41,167 nt of DNA from an uncultured Verrucomicrobiota bacterium (GCA_903838675.1 CAILZI010000245.1:1-41167), one strand, 5' to 3'. Numbered from the stretch's first letter, positions 15,186 through 24,010 are shown. Made by a program: numbers and translations. Notes: generated from the letters alone by a model not told the origin.

Positions 15186-17648
15186 TCAATCCGTTGTTTT
15201 TTTGGCCAGACGATCAATCGCAGCTTCAAAATTTTTGAGTTCGGTGTGGGCTAGGTCTGCCTGCTGGCGCAGTTCGCTGCGCTGGCGCTCTGCTTCAGTG
15301 ATGTCGGCACGCATTTCGACAAGCTTGCGTTCCAGCTCGGCGAGCCGCTCACGCCGCTTTTCCTCCTCCGCCTGGGACATTTCGATGCTGCGATGCAGGG
15401 CGTGGTGGCGTTCCTGATCCTGACGGAGTTTGGCCTCAAGATGGCGGGTTTGCTCCCGCATCATGGCTTCGGCGGCTGGGCTGGCCCGGTGAGGGGCTTC
15501 ATGGCGCATGCGTTCGAGGCGTATTTGTTCGAGGCGGGATTCTTCACGCTGCACGCTTTCACGCAGGTGGCTGAGGCGTGACCTGAGGGTGGTTTCCTGC
15601 GCCATGCCAACCGCCGGTACGCCACCTGCACGGTTTCTGTAAGCAGGTTCGGTTTTCACCGGCATCCTGGATATGCTGCTGCCTGTTGCTCCAGGCACAC
15701 CCGCATGTGCCTGGGTGCGTGCAGTGGTTATGAGTTCGTGGAGGCCCGCCTTTTCTTTTTCGATTTCATGCCAGAGGTCTCGAGCTTCGGGGGAATCTTG
15801 CGGCAGGGTGGAGAGGCGAGCGTAGAGCTGGTCCATGGCCTCCTTCCAGTCACGCAAGGGCTGGAGGCGGGATAGGAGATCTGCCAGTTCATTGCGGGCG
15901 GTTTCGAGGCTGGAGGTGAGCTGCTGCTGCTGTGCGGTGTGCTCTTTTTCCGCCTCGGTGACAAGCTGCCGGACTTCCTCGAAACGGGTGCGGTGACTGC
16001 GTTCTGCAGAGCCAAGCTGTGTGAGCTCGGCCCGCAGGTCCTTCTCGCGAGCGTGCAGGACTTCGATGCGACCCTTTGCGGCAATTTCATCACCTGAGAG
16101 CGTTGTGACGACGGATTGTTGCTCTGTGATCTGTGCTTCAATGGTCGTGAAGGCAGATTTCACCGCTGCAAGCTGCGCTTCAGCCGCGGCCAGCTGGGCT
16201 TGAACACCGGCGAGTTTTTGGCCGGTGTCAGCGAGCTGCAGGCACTGCAGATCGAGTTCAGCGAGTCGTGCCTGGGTTTGCTCCAGGCGCTGGGTTTCGG
16301 CCCCTAGTTCGCCATTGCGGGTGGCGAGATCCTTCGCGCGTGAGGCAATTTCATCCTGGAGGAGCCGCAGGGAATCCTCAGTTTGCTGACGTGAGGCGAG
16401 GGCCGCTGCAGTGGCCGTGACGGCCTGCTGGTGGGAATCCTGGAGCGTGGCGATGCGGGATTCGAGATCTTTGACAGCGGCTGTGGAGCGCTGCTGATCC
16501 TGCCCAAGTGCTGCAATGGACGCGGTAAGAGTGGCATGCTGCGCCTCTGCATCACGGCACTGCGTGCGAGCCTGCAGGAGTTTTTCCTCTGTGCCGGTGA
16601 GCTCATGGATGTGTGCCTCGATCAGGGCGCGCTGGTGGGAAAGCTGCTCCAGCTTCTTTTCCGCCGCTTTCAACTGATCAGCACGAACCTCGGCGATCTC
16701 CTTGCTCTCCTTGCTGCGCACTTCGAGTTCAGCGATCTGGCGGCGCAAATTGTCGAGCACGGTTTCGTCATGCACGCACTCGGCGCGGATTTGCTGGAGG
16801 TGGGCCAGCGCCTGATCCCGGTGGGTGCCAAGTCCTTCCAGCTCGTGTCTTGCAGCCGCTTCGTCCTGGCCGAGGCGCTGCACATCAGCGGCTTTCTGCT
16901 CGTGCTGGGCGGTGAGACGCTGCAGTGATGCGGTGTGTTCCTCGTGCCGGGTGGTAAGAGCTTGGATGGACTGGAGCCACTCGCCATGCGCTGACTCGGC
17001 ATCTTGAACCGCCTTCTTGACCGGGGTCAGGCGTTCTTCTTCGGCGCGGAGAGATTCCACACGGGCAAGGTGCGTGGCATGCTCTGCTGCGGAGCGCTCC
17101 TGCCACTCGCGAAGCTCTTTCTGAAGGGTCTCCAGTTCGGACTGCAGGCGCGTTTTCTCTGATTCAAGACGGGTGACCGTCTCTTGAAGTTCGGTTTGAC
17201 GCAGGGCGGTGAGCTCTGCATCTGGGGCGGAGGCCTGTTTGCCGCCTTTATTGCGCTTTCGGGTTGCGATTTTGTCGGCTTTGACTGGCTGATCGATGGC
17301 TAATGCCTGGGTTTGATCACCTGCGGGTACTTCAGCGACGGTGCTGCCATTGGCTGCTTGATCGGAGAGATCAAGCACGGCGGTCAGCGGCCCGAAAGCC
17401 AGCTTGTCGCCATGACTGAGAGTGTGGCTGCGCACGCGCTCGCCGTTGACGAAAGTGCCGGCGGTGGAGTTGGAATCAAACAACTGGATGCTGCCATCTG
17501 CATTGCGAACCAGCTCGGCATGGTGTTTTGAAACCCGTTCGTCATCGACGACCACATCATTGTCTTCCCAGCGCCCGACGGTCATGTGCTCCGCGAGGGG
17601 GACCACGATTTCCTGGCCGTCGTCGAGAACAAAGGTGAGTTGTGCCAT
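15186..17648 (-). CDS. FHA domain / coiled-coil protein (long paralog)
   Basis: 820 residues. An N-terminal FHA domain (about 1-95) with GR (25-26), VSKHH (39-43) and NG (68-69) leads through a short basic linker (RKRNKGGKQ) into very long coiled coils (about 145-600 and 680-815) made of Glu/Gln/Ala/Leu/Arg heptads, interrupted by a Gly/Pro-rich break (GVPGATGSSISRMP). SMC-like length but no ATPase motifs. Likely a phospho-dependent structural or scaffold protein; function unknown. Tandem paralog of the next gene downstream (98 bp gap). It diverges from the DNA glycosylase gene, and the 80-bp spacer between them holds the shared upstream box and a 9-bp inverted repeat. Confidence 0.8.
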   Translation of the reverse strand: MAQLTFVLDDGQEIVVPLAEHMTVGRWEDNDVVVDDERVSKHHAELVRNADGSIQLFDSNSTAGTFVNGERVRSHTLSHGDKLAFGPLTAVLDLSDQAANGSTVAEVPAGDQTQALAIDQPVKADKIATRKRNKGGKQASAPDAELTALRQTELQETVTRLESEKTRLQSELETLQKELREWQERSAAEHATHLARVESLRAEEERLTPVKKAVQDAESAHGEWLQSIQALTTRHEEHTASLQRLTAQHEQKAADVQRLGQDEAAARHELEGLGTHRDQALAHLQQIRAECVHDETVLDNLRRQIAELEVRSKESKEIAEVRADQLKAAEKKLEQLSHQRALIEAHIHELTGTEEKLLQARTQCRDAEAQHATLTASIAALGQDQQRSTAAVKDLESRIATLQDSHQQAVTATAAALASRQQTEDSLRLLQDEIASRAKDLATRNGELGAETQRLEQTQARLAELDLQCLQLADTGQKLAGVQAQLAAAEAQLAAVKSAFTTIEAQITEQQSVVTTLSGDEIAAKGRIEVLHAREKDLRAELTQLGSAERSHRTRFEEVRQLVTEAEKEHTAQQQQLTSSLETARNELADLLSRLQPLRDWKEAMDQLYARLSTLPQDSPEARDLWHEIEKEKAGLHELITTARTQAHAGVPGATGSSISRMPVKTEPAYRNRAGGVPAVGMAQETTLRSRLSHLRESVQREESRLEQIRLERMRHEAPHRASPAAEAMMREQTRHLEAKLRQDQERHHALHRSIEMSQAEEEKRRERLAELERKLVEMRADITEAERQRSELRQQADLAHTELKNFEAAIDRLAKKTTD

Positions 17649-17658
17649 GGTTGCTGGT

Positions 17659-17698
17659 GAGATCGAGACTGCGGAAGATGAGAAACAAACTCGATCTC
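17659..17698. promoter_or_regulatory. 9-bp inverted repeat in a divergent spacer
   Basis: GAGATCGAG (17659-17667) and CTCGATCTC (17690-17698) are perfect inverted arms 22 bp apart, in the 80-bp region between the divergent FHA and DNA glycosylase genes. Arm spacing of about three helical turns centre to centre fits a dimeric regulator site; it could also form a hairpin in the FHA leader. No regulator is implied by the sequence. Confidence 0.35.
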
Positions 17699-17700
17699 GA

Positions 17701-17723
17701 GCGTTGAATCAATCTTGCATTTG
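17701..17723 (-). promoter_or_regulatory. upstream box shared by the two FHA genes (copy 2)
   Basis: Matches 15131-15153 at 20 of 23 positions. It lies 52 bp before the long FHA gene start, and also just 5 bp before the divergent glycosylase ATG. Minus-strand TTGATT at 17712-17707. Confidence 0.4.
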
Positions 17724-17728
17724 TTTCG

Positions 17729-18364
17729 ATGTCGCAATCCTGTCCGGCCATGCACTCTGAAGCCGAAGCCCGCCTGTCCAAGCGCTGCCCAGTCATGCGC
17801 CGTCTGATCGAGGCGCATGGGCCCTGCCAGCTGGTGCCGCATAAGCGTTCGCCGTACGAGGCGCTGATCAGTGCGGTGGCGCACCAGCAGCTGCATGCGA
17901 ACGCTGCGGAGGCCATCCTGCGCCGCTTCAAGGCGTTGTTTCCGCAAACGCGCTTCCCGCAGCCCGCACAAGTAATGGAGGCCAGTGATGAGGCCCTGCG
18001 GGGATGCGGCTTTTCCACGGGCAAGATGCTGGCCATTCGCGATATTGCCGCCAAGACGATCAGCGGGCAGATCCCCAAGCGAGCGGCGGCACTGAAGCTC
18101 GATGACGAGGAATTGATCGGGCGGCTCGTGGCTGTACGGGGTGTTGGCCGCTGGACGGTTGAGATGCTGCTGATCTTCACCCTTGGCAGGCCGGACGTGT
18201 TTCCCAGCGATGACTTTGGTGTGCGCAACGGCTGGCGTGTGGCCAAAAAGCTCGATGAGATGCCGAAGCCAAAGGAATTTCGAGCTCTGGCTGAACGCTG
18301 GCAGCCGCACCGAACCCTGGCGGCATGGTATCTCTGGCGCGCGGCGGATGCGGCAAAGCTGTGA
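17729..18364 (+). CDS. DNA-3-methyladenine glycosylase (AlkA-like, HhH-GPD)
   Basis: 211-residue base-excision repair enzyme predicted to remove alkylated purines. The helix-hairpin-helix runs LVAVRGVGRWTVEMLLIF (133-150), followed by GRPDVFPSDDFGVRNGW, where Asp161 or Asp162 is the expected catalytic aspartate of the HhH-GPD superfamily. The N-terminal segment SPYEALISAVAHQQLHANAA matches the AlkA/MPG II type. The length is that of the short single-domain form, lacking the N-terminal domain of E. coli AlkA. There are no C-terminal Fe-S cysteines, so it is not Nth or MutY. The start is the first ATG; one at 17750 is possible. It is divergent from the FHA genes and 66 bp before the helicase. 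Confidence 0.88.
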   Translation: MSQSCPAMHSEAEARLSKRCPVMRRLIEAHGPCQLVPHKRSPYEALISAVAHQQLHANAAEAILRRFKALFPQTRFPQPAQVMEASDEALRGCGFSTGKMLAIRDIAAKTISGQIPKRAAALKLDDEELIGRLVAVRGVGRWTVEMLLIFTLGRPDVFPSDDFGVRNGWRVAKKLDEMPKPKEFRALAERWQPHRTLAAWYLWRAADAAKL

Positions 18365-18430
18365 TGGCCGGTGATGGGGGGAGAAACGTGTCATTGCTAA
18401 TCGCCCTATCGGCGGCTAAGGAGGGGGCAC

Positions 18431-19891
18431 ATGTCTTTCAAAGCTCTCGGCCTCGACCCGAACATCCTCACTGCCATCGAAGAAGCCGGTTACACGGAGC
18501 CCACCCCCATTCAAGCTGCGGCGATTCCGGTGGTGATTGCGGGTGGCGATGTCATCGGCATCGCACAGACCGGAACTGGCAAGACCGCGGCTTTTACGCT
18601 GCCGATCCTGACCCGCCTGACTTCGAATCCTGTTCCTCGGGACCAGCGCCGCCGTACGCGCGTGCTGGTGCTGGCACCGACACGTGAACTCGTGGCGCAG
18701 ATCGAAGAGAATGTGATGGCCTACGCCAGACATCTGCCGCTGAAGATCGCCAAAATTTACGGAGGAGTCGGTGAAAAGCCGCAAAAGGATGCTCTGCGTG
18801 CCGGGAGCGACATTGTCATCGCCTGCCCGGGTCGTTTGCTTGATTTGATGGAGCAGCGCTGCGCGGATTTTTCCCAGCTCGAATACCTCGTGCTCGATGA
18901 AGCGGACCGCATGCTGGACATGGGCTTCCTGCCGGACATCCGCCGTGTCATCAATCAACTGCCGAAGAAGCGGCAGACGCTGATGTTTTCTGCGACGCTC
19001 TCGAAGGAGATCGAAACGCTGACGCATGAGTTCCAGCGTGCGCCGAAGGTTGTGCAGATCGGCAAGCGTGCGAATCCGGCGGAGACAGTGACGCAGCTTG
19101 TCTATGAGGTGCATAAACATCTGAAAATGTCGCTGCTCTCGCATCTGCTGAAGGATGAAAAGATGCAGATGGTGCTGGTGTTCAGCCGCACCAAGCACGG
19201 CGCGGACAAGATCGCCAAAAAGCTCGAATCGACCGGCGTGAAGTGCGCGACGCTGCATGCCAACCGCTCGCAGAACCAGCGCCTGCGTGCGCTTGATGAT
19301 TTCAAGACGGGCACGGTGCGCGTGCTCGTGGCCACGGACATTGCCGCGCGTGGCATTGACGTGGATGGCATCTCACATGTGGTGAATTTCGACTTCCCGC
19401 ACATCGTGGAAGATTATGTGCACCGTATCGGCCGCACGGGCCGTGCGCAGGCTATTGGGGATGCGATCAGCTTCGTCTCGCCTGATGAGCTGCCCGATGT
19501 GCGCAAGCTGGAACGTTTTATCAATCGCGGACTCGTTCGCAAAAAGGCCGAAGGCTTCGACTACAACGCCGCACCGCAGCCATTCAGCGATGAACGGCCG
19601 GAGCGCCGGGAACAGCGCTCACAGCAACCGCGCCGTCCGCAGGGCGGTGGTGGTCGCCCGGGTGGCGGTGGTGGGCAAGGTGGAGGCCGTCCCGGTGGTT
19701 TCGGAGGTCGCCCAAGCGGCCAAGGCGGTGGACGTCCAGGTGGTCAGGGAAGCCAAGGTGGAGGCGGACGTCAGGGGGGCGAGCGCCGTCCGGCAGCTGG
19801 AGCAGGGCCGCGGCCACAAGCTCAGGCCCCGCAACAAGACACCTCGCCTGCTGGCGCACGGGGTCTGTGGAAGCGGCTGACGGGGAGGTAA
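18431..19891 (+). CDS. rhlE: DEAD-box RNA helicase, RhlE type
   Basis: 486-residue ATP-dependent RNA helicase for ribosome assembly or RNA turnover. Motifs in order: Q motif FKALGLDPNI with GYTEPTPIQ (to residue 28), motif I AQTGTGKT (45-52), Ia PTRELV (83-88), a CPGR block (132-135, TPGR in most relatives), DEAD (156-159), SAT (187-189), ATDIAARGID (301-310) and HRIGRTGR (331-338). The C-terminus (about 395-475) is low-complexity Gly/Arg/Gln-rich, as in RhlE proteins, ending in a basic LWKRLTGR. This is the only gene here with a strong Shine-Dalgarno sequence (AAGGAGG 7 bp before the ATG). Its stop is 3 bp from the convergent SGNH-like gene. Confidence 0.93.
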   Translation: MSFKALGLDPNILTAIEEAGYTEPTPIQAAAIPVVIAGGDVIGIAQTGTGKTAAFTLPILTRLTSNPVPRDQRRRTRVLVLAPTRELVAQIEENVMAYARHLPLKIAKIYGGVGEKPQKDALRAGSDIVIACPGRLLDLMEQRCADFSQLEYLVLDEADRMLDMGFLPDIRRVINQLPKKRQTLMFSATLSKEIETLTHEFQRAPKVVQIGKRANPAETVTQLVYEVHKHLKMSLLSHLLKDEKMQMVLVFSRTKHGADKIAKKLESTGVKCATLHANRSQNQRLRALDDFKTGTVRVLVATDIAARGIDVDGISHVVNFDFPHIVEDYVHRIGRTGRAQAIGDAISFVSPDELPDVRKLERFINRGLVRKKAEGFDYNAAPQPFSDERPERREQRSQQPRRPQGGGGRPGGGGGQGGGRPGGFGGRPSGQGGGRPGGQGSQGGGGRQGGERRPAAGAGPRPQAQAPQQDTSPAGARGLWKRLTGR

Positions 19892-19894
19892 AAT

Positions 19895-21157
19895 TTATTT
19901 AGCGAACCAGCTCTTCGCCAATGGGTTCGTGGCAAAGAACTCAAGCAGTTGCTTCGCGACTTTTTCGCGGCCGGTGTTGCTGGGGTGGGTGCCATCGGGG
20001 CCGAAGTCTTCCTTGGTGTATTTGAGGTCGTCGTATTTGCGGCCTTTTTCGCCATCGGCCCAGAGGTAGGGGCCCCAGAGGAGGAGGGGTGACTTGGAGA
20101 GGGCGAGTGATTCATCGCCACTGATCTGCTGCTGAATGAGATGACGCACTGCGAAGGCGCCCTCATACGCATAGGGCTCGGGATTGAGGCCGGTGCTGGC
20201 GTAGCCGGCGTAGATGCGGCTGGCGAGATAGGCGATGCGGAGATTGGGGAAGCGCTCTTTGAGAAGGTGCAGGACCTTGATGGTGTCGGCCTCCAGCGTG
20301 GCCAGATGCTCGGTCTTGGAGCCGGAGGGGCCAGCGTTGGCGAGCTTGACCCATGCCACCTGCACCTGCTGCGGGCTGACTTCGGCGGCTTTCAGGCGGT
20401 TCATGGCTTCAGGCCACGGGCGGCCTTCCGGCTGCGCCCAGGCGGCCATGGTCTGGCCACCCTGCGCGCAATCGACGATGGTGAGTTTGTCGGACTTGCG
20501 CGAGTCTTTGTCGGCGATGCTTTTAAAGAAGGAGAACTCCTGGGTGGCGTTTGACATGCTGATGGAGACGAACGCGATTTTGCCGCCTTCGGAGGGTTTG
20601 CCCTCGGCATCGAGCGGTTTGATCTGGGCGAGCGCCGTGTCGGCTGACTTTTTCAGCGACTCAGGAGGCAGATTGCTGCCTTTGCCGTAGAGGCCGCCGT
20701 CTTCTCCTTCGTACGTTTCTTCGGCGGTCATGTCTGTGAGGGGCTTGAGTCCGCTCTCGGGTGCTTTGCGCTGATTCGCCGGGCGGCCACCACCACCGCG
20801 ATTGCCGCCACGGCTGCGGACTTCCTTAGCATGATCGAGATACTTTTGATCGGCCTCGCTGAGCTTTTCGCCGTTTTTCTCGCGATGGTAAAGATCCTGA
20901 GCCTTTTTCCAATCGATGCCGTCCGCTCCTTGGGAGGAGGGCTGGCCGCCAGAGCCTGTTTTTTGCATCTGTGCCTCATGGGCAGCCCGGGCCTTTTCAA
21001 GAAAGGCATTTTCTTCCGCCGTGAGCGTGGCGCCGCCCTGACGTTTTTCGAACAGTTGACGGGCCTTGTCGAAATCGACGGGAGCGTCGGCGGACTGGCT
21101 GTGCAGAGGCGCAGCACCGAGGAGCGAGACCAGGGCAAGGAGGATGGCAGTCTTCAT
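19895..21157 (-). CDS. exported SGNH-hydrolase-like protein with duplicated N-terminal motif
   Basis: 420-residue exported protein with a signal peptide (MKTAILLALVSLLGAAPLHS). Residues about 28-62 and 81-115 are two copies of a small helical motif (pattern D-[FW]-x-K-A-x-x-L-[FY]...G...L-[ST]...-L-x-x-A), separated by a Gly/Ser linker; a Gly/Arg-rich segment follows (116-126). The C-terminal domain ends with FGPDGTHPSNTGREKVAKQLL, where Asp388 and His391 match the D-x-x-H catalytic pair of SGNH/GDSL esterases. The block FVSISMSNATQEF could be the nucleophile region, with a serine, but it lacks the usual GDS. Acting perhaps on acetylated glycans; inference only. Signal-peptide position fixes the start at 21157. 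Confidence 0.7.
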   Translation of the reverse strand: MKTAILLALVSLLGAAPLHSQSADAPVDFDKARQLFEKRQGGATLTAEENAFLEKARAAHEAQMQKTGSGGQPSSQGADGIDWKKAQDLYHREKNGEKLSEADQKYLDHAKEVRSRGGNRGGGGRPANQRKAPESGLKPLTDMTAEETYEGEDGGLYGKGSNLPPESLKKSADTALAQIKPLDAEGKPSEGGKIAFVSISMSNATQEFSFFKSIADKDSRKSDKLTIVDCAQGGQTMAAWAQPEGRPWPEAMNRLKAAEVSPQQVQVAWVKLANAGPSGSKTEHLATLEADTIKVLHLLKERFPNLRIAYLASRIYAGYASTGLNPEPYAYEGAFAVRHLIQQQISGDESLALSKSPLLLWGPYLWADGEKGRKYDDLKYTKEDFGPDGTHPSNTGREKVAKQLLEFFATNPLAKSWFAK

Positions 21158-21268
21158 GGTGGCGACCTTGAACACCGGGTTTGTGAATTGGATGCGCCCA
21201 GAGTGCGGCAAAACGCTTTTCGTCTTGTGTTGCGCCCTTCGACTTGTCAGCCTGACCGGCTCCAAGCC

Positions 21269-22540
21269 ATGTCAGATCCCAACAGCACCCGCCGCGTCGT
21301 CATTGCCAGCTTCATCGGCACCACCATCGAGTGGTACGACTTTTTTCTCTATGGCACGGCATCGGCGCTGGTTTTCAACAAGCTGTTCTTCCCGAACTTC
21401 GATCCCCTTGCGGGCACGATGGCCGCTTTCGCGACTTATGCGGTGGGCTTCTTTGCACGACCCGTCGGCGGCATCGTCTTCGGCCATTTCGGCGACAAGA
21501 TCGGCCGGAAATCCATGCTGGTGACCACGCTCATGCTGATGGGTGTGGCGACGGTGCTGATCGGCCTGCTGCCGACATATGCGCAGGTCGGTGTCTGGGC
21601 TCCGATATTGCTCGTGCTGCTGCGCTTTATCCAGGGCTTTGGTGTCGGCGGGGAGTGGGGTGGTGCGGTGCTCATGGCAGTGGAGCATGGGGCCGCGGGC
21701 AAGCGTGGTTATTATGCAAGCTGGGTGCAGGCCGGCGTGCCGGTGGGATTGCTGCTGGCGAATGCGGTTTTCATGATTGTGTCATCCATGAACGAGGCCG
21801 CCTTTCTTTCCTGGGGCTGGCGGGTGCCCTTTTTGCTGGGTGTGCTTTTGCTGGGGGTGGGGATGTTCATCCGGCTGAAGATCATTGAGAGCCCGGTCTT
21901 CACCCAGGCCAAAGCGCAGGACGCAGGTCCGAAGGTGCCTATTTTTGCCGTGCTGCGCGACCACCCGCGCAATGTGGTGCTGGCCATGGGGGCACGCTTT
22001 GCAGAGAACGCCTTCTTCTACATTTTCACCGTGCTGGTGCTCAGCTACGGCTCGCAGCAGCTCGGGATGCCGCAGGCCACACTGCTCAACGCGGTGCTCA
22101 TCGGTTCTGCGGTGCAGCTGGTTGCAATCCCATTCTTCGGGGCGCTGTCGGATCGCATCGGCAGGCGGCCGGTTTATCTCGGTGGTGCGTTCTTTCTGCT
22201 GCTGTTCGCTTTTCCGTTTTTCTGGATGATTGAGACGCGGCAGGTGGTGCTTGTCATTGCTGCCGTCGTCATCGGACTCATCGGGCACGCGGCGATGTAT
22301 GGACCGCAGGCCGCCTTCTTTTCCGAGCTTTTTGGTACGCGGGTGCGATACAGCGGGGCATCGCTTGGGTATCAGCTTGCTTCACCTCTGGCAGGTGGCA
22401 TGGCCCCGCTCATTGCCACGGCGTTGCTGGATCAAACCGGTGGCAAACCGTGGCTGGTGGCGGTGTATCTCATTGTCATGGCCGTCATTACACTGGTCGC
22501 CGTGTGGATGGCCGAGGAGACGAACAAGAAGGCGCTGTGA
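21269..22540 (+). CDS. MFS transporter, metabolite:H+ symporter (MHS) family
   Basis: 423-residue, about 12-segment inner-membrane transporter. The opening IGTTIEWYDFFLYGTAS is characteristic of the MHS family (ProP, KgtP, ShiA), and the MFS loop motif appears as GDKIGRKSML between helices 2 and 3, with SDRIGRRPVY in the second half. The substrate is probably a carboxylate, osmolyte or shikimate-like compound, although the position 97 bp before xylose isomerase on the same strand leaves a link with sugar use open. The frame is open far upstream, but family homology begins at the ATG at 21269. It is divergent from the SGNH-like gene with a 111-bp spacer. Confidence 0.88.
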   Translation: MSDPNSTRRVVIASFIGTTIEWYDFFLYGTASALVFNKLFFPNFDPLAGTMAAFATYAVGFFARPVGGIVFGHFGDKIGRKSMLVTTLMLMGVATVLIGLLPTYAQVGVWAPILLVLLRFIQGFGVGGEWGGAVLMAVEHGAAGKRGYYASWVQAGVPVGLLLANAVFMIVSSMNEAAFLSWGWRVPFLLGVLLLGVGMFIRLKIIESPVFTQAKAQDAGPKVPIFAVLRDHPRNVVLAMGARFAENAFFYIFTVLVLSYGSQQLGMPQATLLNAVLIGSAVQLVAIPFFGALSDRIGRRPVYLGGAFFLLLFAFPFFWMIETRQVVLVIAAVVIGLIGHAAMYGPQAAFFSELFGTRVRYSGASLGYQLASPLAGGMAPLIATALLDQTGGKPWLVAVYLIVMAVITLVAVWMAEETNKKAL

Positions 22541-22637
22541 GCGGGCAAGGGCGTCCAATTCGGCCCAAAAAGTGTCCGCCAGAGTCCTACGAACCAGTTG
22601 CACAGCGTCCTGTTTCGTCTCCCTTGCGAGTCCTACC

Positions 22638-23948
22638 ATGAACGACGCTTTCCCTGACATCCCTAAAATTCAGTACGAAGGACCCAAGAGCCGCAACGCG
22701 CTCTCCTTCAAGCACTACAACCCTGACGAAATCGTCGGTGGCAAAACGATGCGCTCGCAGATGCGTTTCGCGGTCGCCTACTGGCACGCCATGCGCAACA
22801 CGCTGTCCGATCCGTTCGGCGGCGGCACCGCCCAGCGCCCCTGGGATGACGGCAGCAACTCCGTGGCCAACGCGCAGCGCCGCGTGTGGGCCTGCTTTGA
22901 ATTCATGGACAAGCTCGGCGTGGACTACTACTGCTGGCATGACCGTGACGTGGCACCTGAACTCGCCACGCTGGCCGAGAGCAATGCCGCCTTTGACGCT
23001 GTCGCTGACGAACTTGAAAAAGCACAGAAGCAGACCGGCAAGAAACTTCTCTGGGGCACAGCCTGCCTTTTCTCCCATGCGCGTTACTGTCAGGGTGCCT
23101 CCACGAGCCCGAACGCGGGTGTCTTTGCCTACGCCGCCGCTCAGGTGAAGAAGGCCATGGATGTGACGCATCGCCTCGGCGGTGAAGGTTACACCTTCTG
23201 GGGTGGTCGTGAAGGTTACGCGACACTCTGGAACACCAACATGAAGCGCGAGATCGACCACCTCGCCCGCCTGCTGCACATGGCTGTTGATTACAAGAAG
23301 AAGATCGGCTTCACCGGCCAGTTCTACATCGAGCCGAAGCCACGTGAGCCCTCCACACATCAGTACGATTCGGACGCCGCTGCCTGCTTGAACTTCCTGC
23401 GCGAGCACAACTTGCTCGACCATTTCAAGCTCAACCTCGAAACCAACCACGCCACGCTCGCCGGTCATTCCATGCGTCATGAGATGCAGGTGGCGGTCGC
23501 TGCCAACGCGCTGGGTTCGGTGGATGCCAACACGGGTGACACACTCGTCGGCTGGGACACCGACCAGTTCCCGACCAACATCTATCTCACCACCGAGATC
23601 ATGCTCGAAGTGCTCAAGATGGGCGGCTTCACCACGGGCGGCCTCAACTTTGACGCCAAGTGCCGTCGCGAATCCTTCGAACCCGTCGATCTCTTCCACG
23701 CCCACATCGGCGGCATGGACGCCTTCGCCCGCGGTCTTAAGATCGCCCACGCGATGATTGAAGACGGCCGTCTCGACGGCTTTATCAAGCAGCGCTACAG
23801 CACCTATGATTCCGGCATTGGCGCGAAGATCGAGAAAGGTGAAGTCGGCTTTGCGGAACTCGAAGCCCACATCCTCGCCAATGGCGAGCCACTCCTCGGC
23901 AGTGGTCGTCAGGAGATGCTGGAAAACCTGGTGAACGACTACCTGTAA
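22638..23948 (+). CDS. xylA: xylose isomerase
   Basis: 436-residue class II xylose isomerase converting D-xylose to D-xylulose; a TIM barrel with two divalent metals. Visible landmarks are CWHDRD with His101 and Asp104 (same numbering as E. coli XylA), FWGGREGY, the metal-ligand block YIEPKPREPSTHQYD, NLETNHATLAGH and GWDTDQFPT. The length is typical. It is followed by a strong terminator and preceded by a 97-bp spacer with a repeated GAGTCCTAC (22582-22590 and 22628-22636). Its partner xylB lies 13 kb away on the opposite strand. The usual clustered arrangement is broken up, and no xylR or xylose-specific transporter is seen. Confidence 0.96.
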   Translation: MNDAFPDIPKIQYEGPKSRNALSFKHYNPDEIVGGKTMRSQMRFAVAYWHAMRNTLSDPFGGGTAQRPWDDGSNSVANAQRRVWACFEFMDKLGVDYYCWHDRDVAPELATLAESNAAFDAVADELEKAQKQTGKKLLWGTACLFSHARYCQGASTSPNAGVFAYAAAQVKKAMDVTHRLGGEGYTFWGGREGYATLWNTNMKREIDHLARLLHMAVDYKKKIGFTGQFYIEPKPREPSTHQYDSDAAACLNFLREHNLLDHFKLNLETNHATLAGHSMRHEMQVAVAANALGSVDANTGDTLVGWDTDQFPTNIYLTTEIMLEVLKMGGFTTGGLNFDAKCRRESFEPVDLFHAHIGGMDAFARGLKIAHAMIEDGRLDGFIKQRYSTYDSGIGAKIEKGEVGFAELEAHILANGEPLLGSGRQEMLENLVNDYL

Positions 23949-23976
23949 ACCGGGATTAATGCGTTGATTCAAATCG

Positions 23977-24010
23977 TGAGGCGGTCGGCAACGACCGCCT
24001 CATTCGTTTT
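23977..24010 (+). terminator. strong intrinsic terminator after xylA
   Basis: GAGGCGGTCG (23978-23987), GCAA tetraloop, CGACCGCCTC (23992-24001), then ATTCGTTTT. The 10-bp perfect stem, or 11 with the flanking T-A pair, carries a GNRA loop and a T-rich tail. It separates xylA from the kinase gene. Confidence 0.93.

Noticed and set aside
22587..23972. 461-codon open frame antisense to xylA
   Set aside because: Fully inside xylose isomerase; shadow frame with no protein motif.
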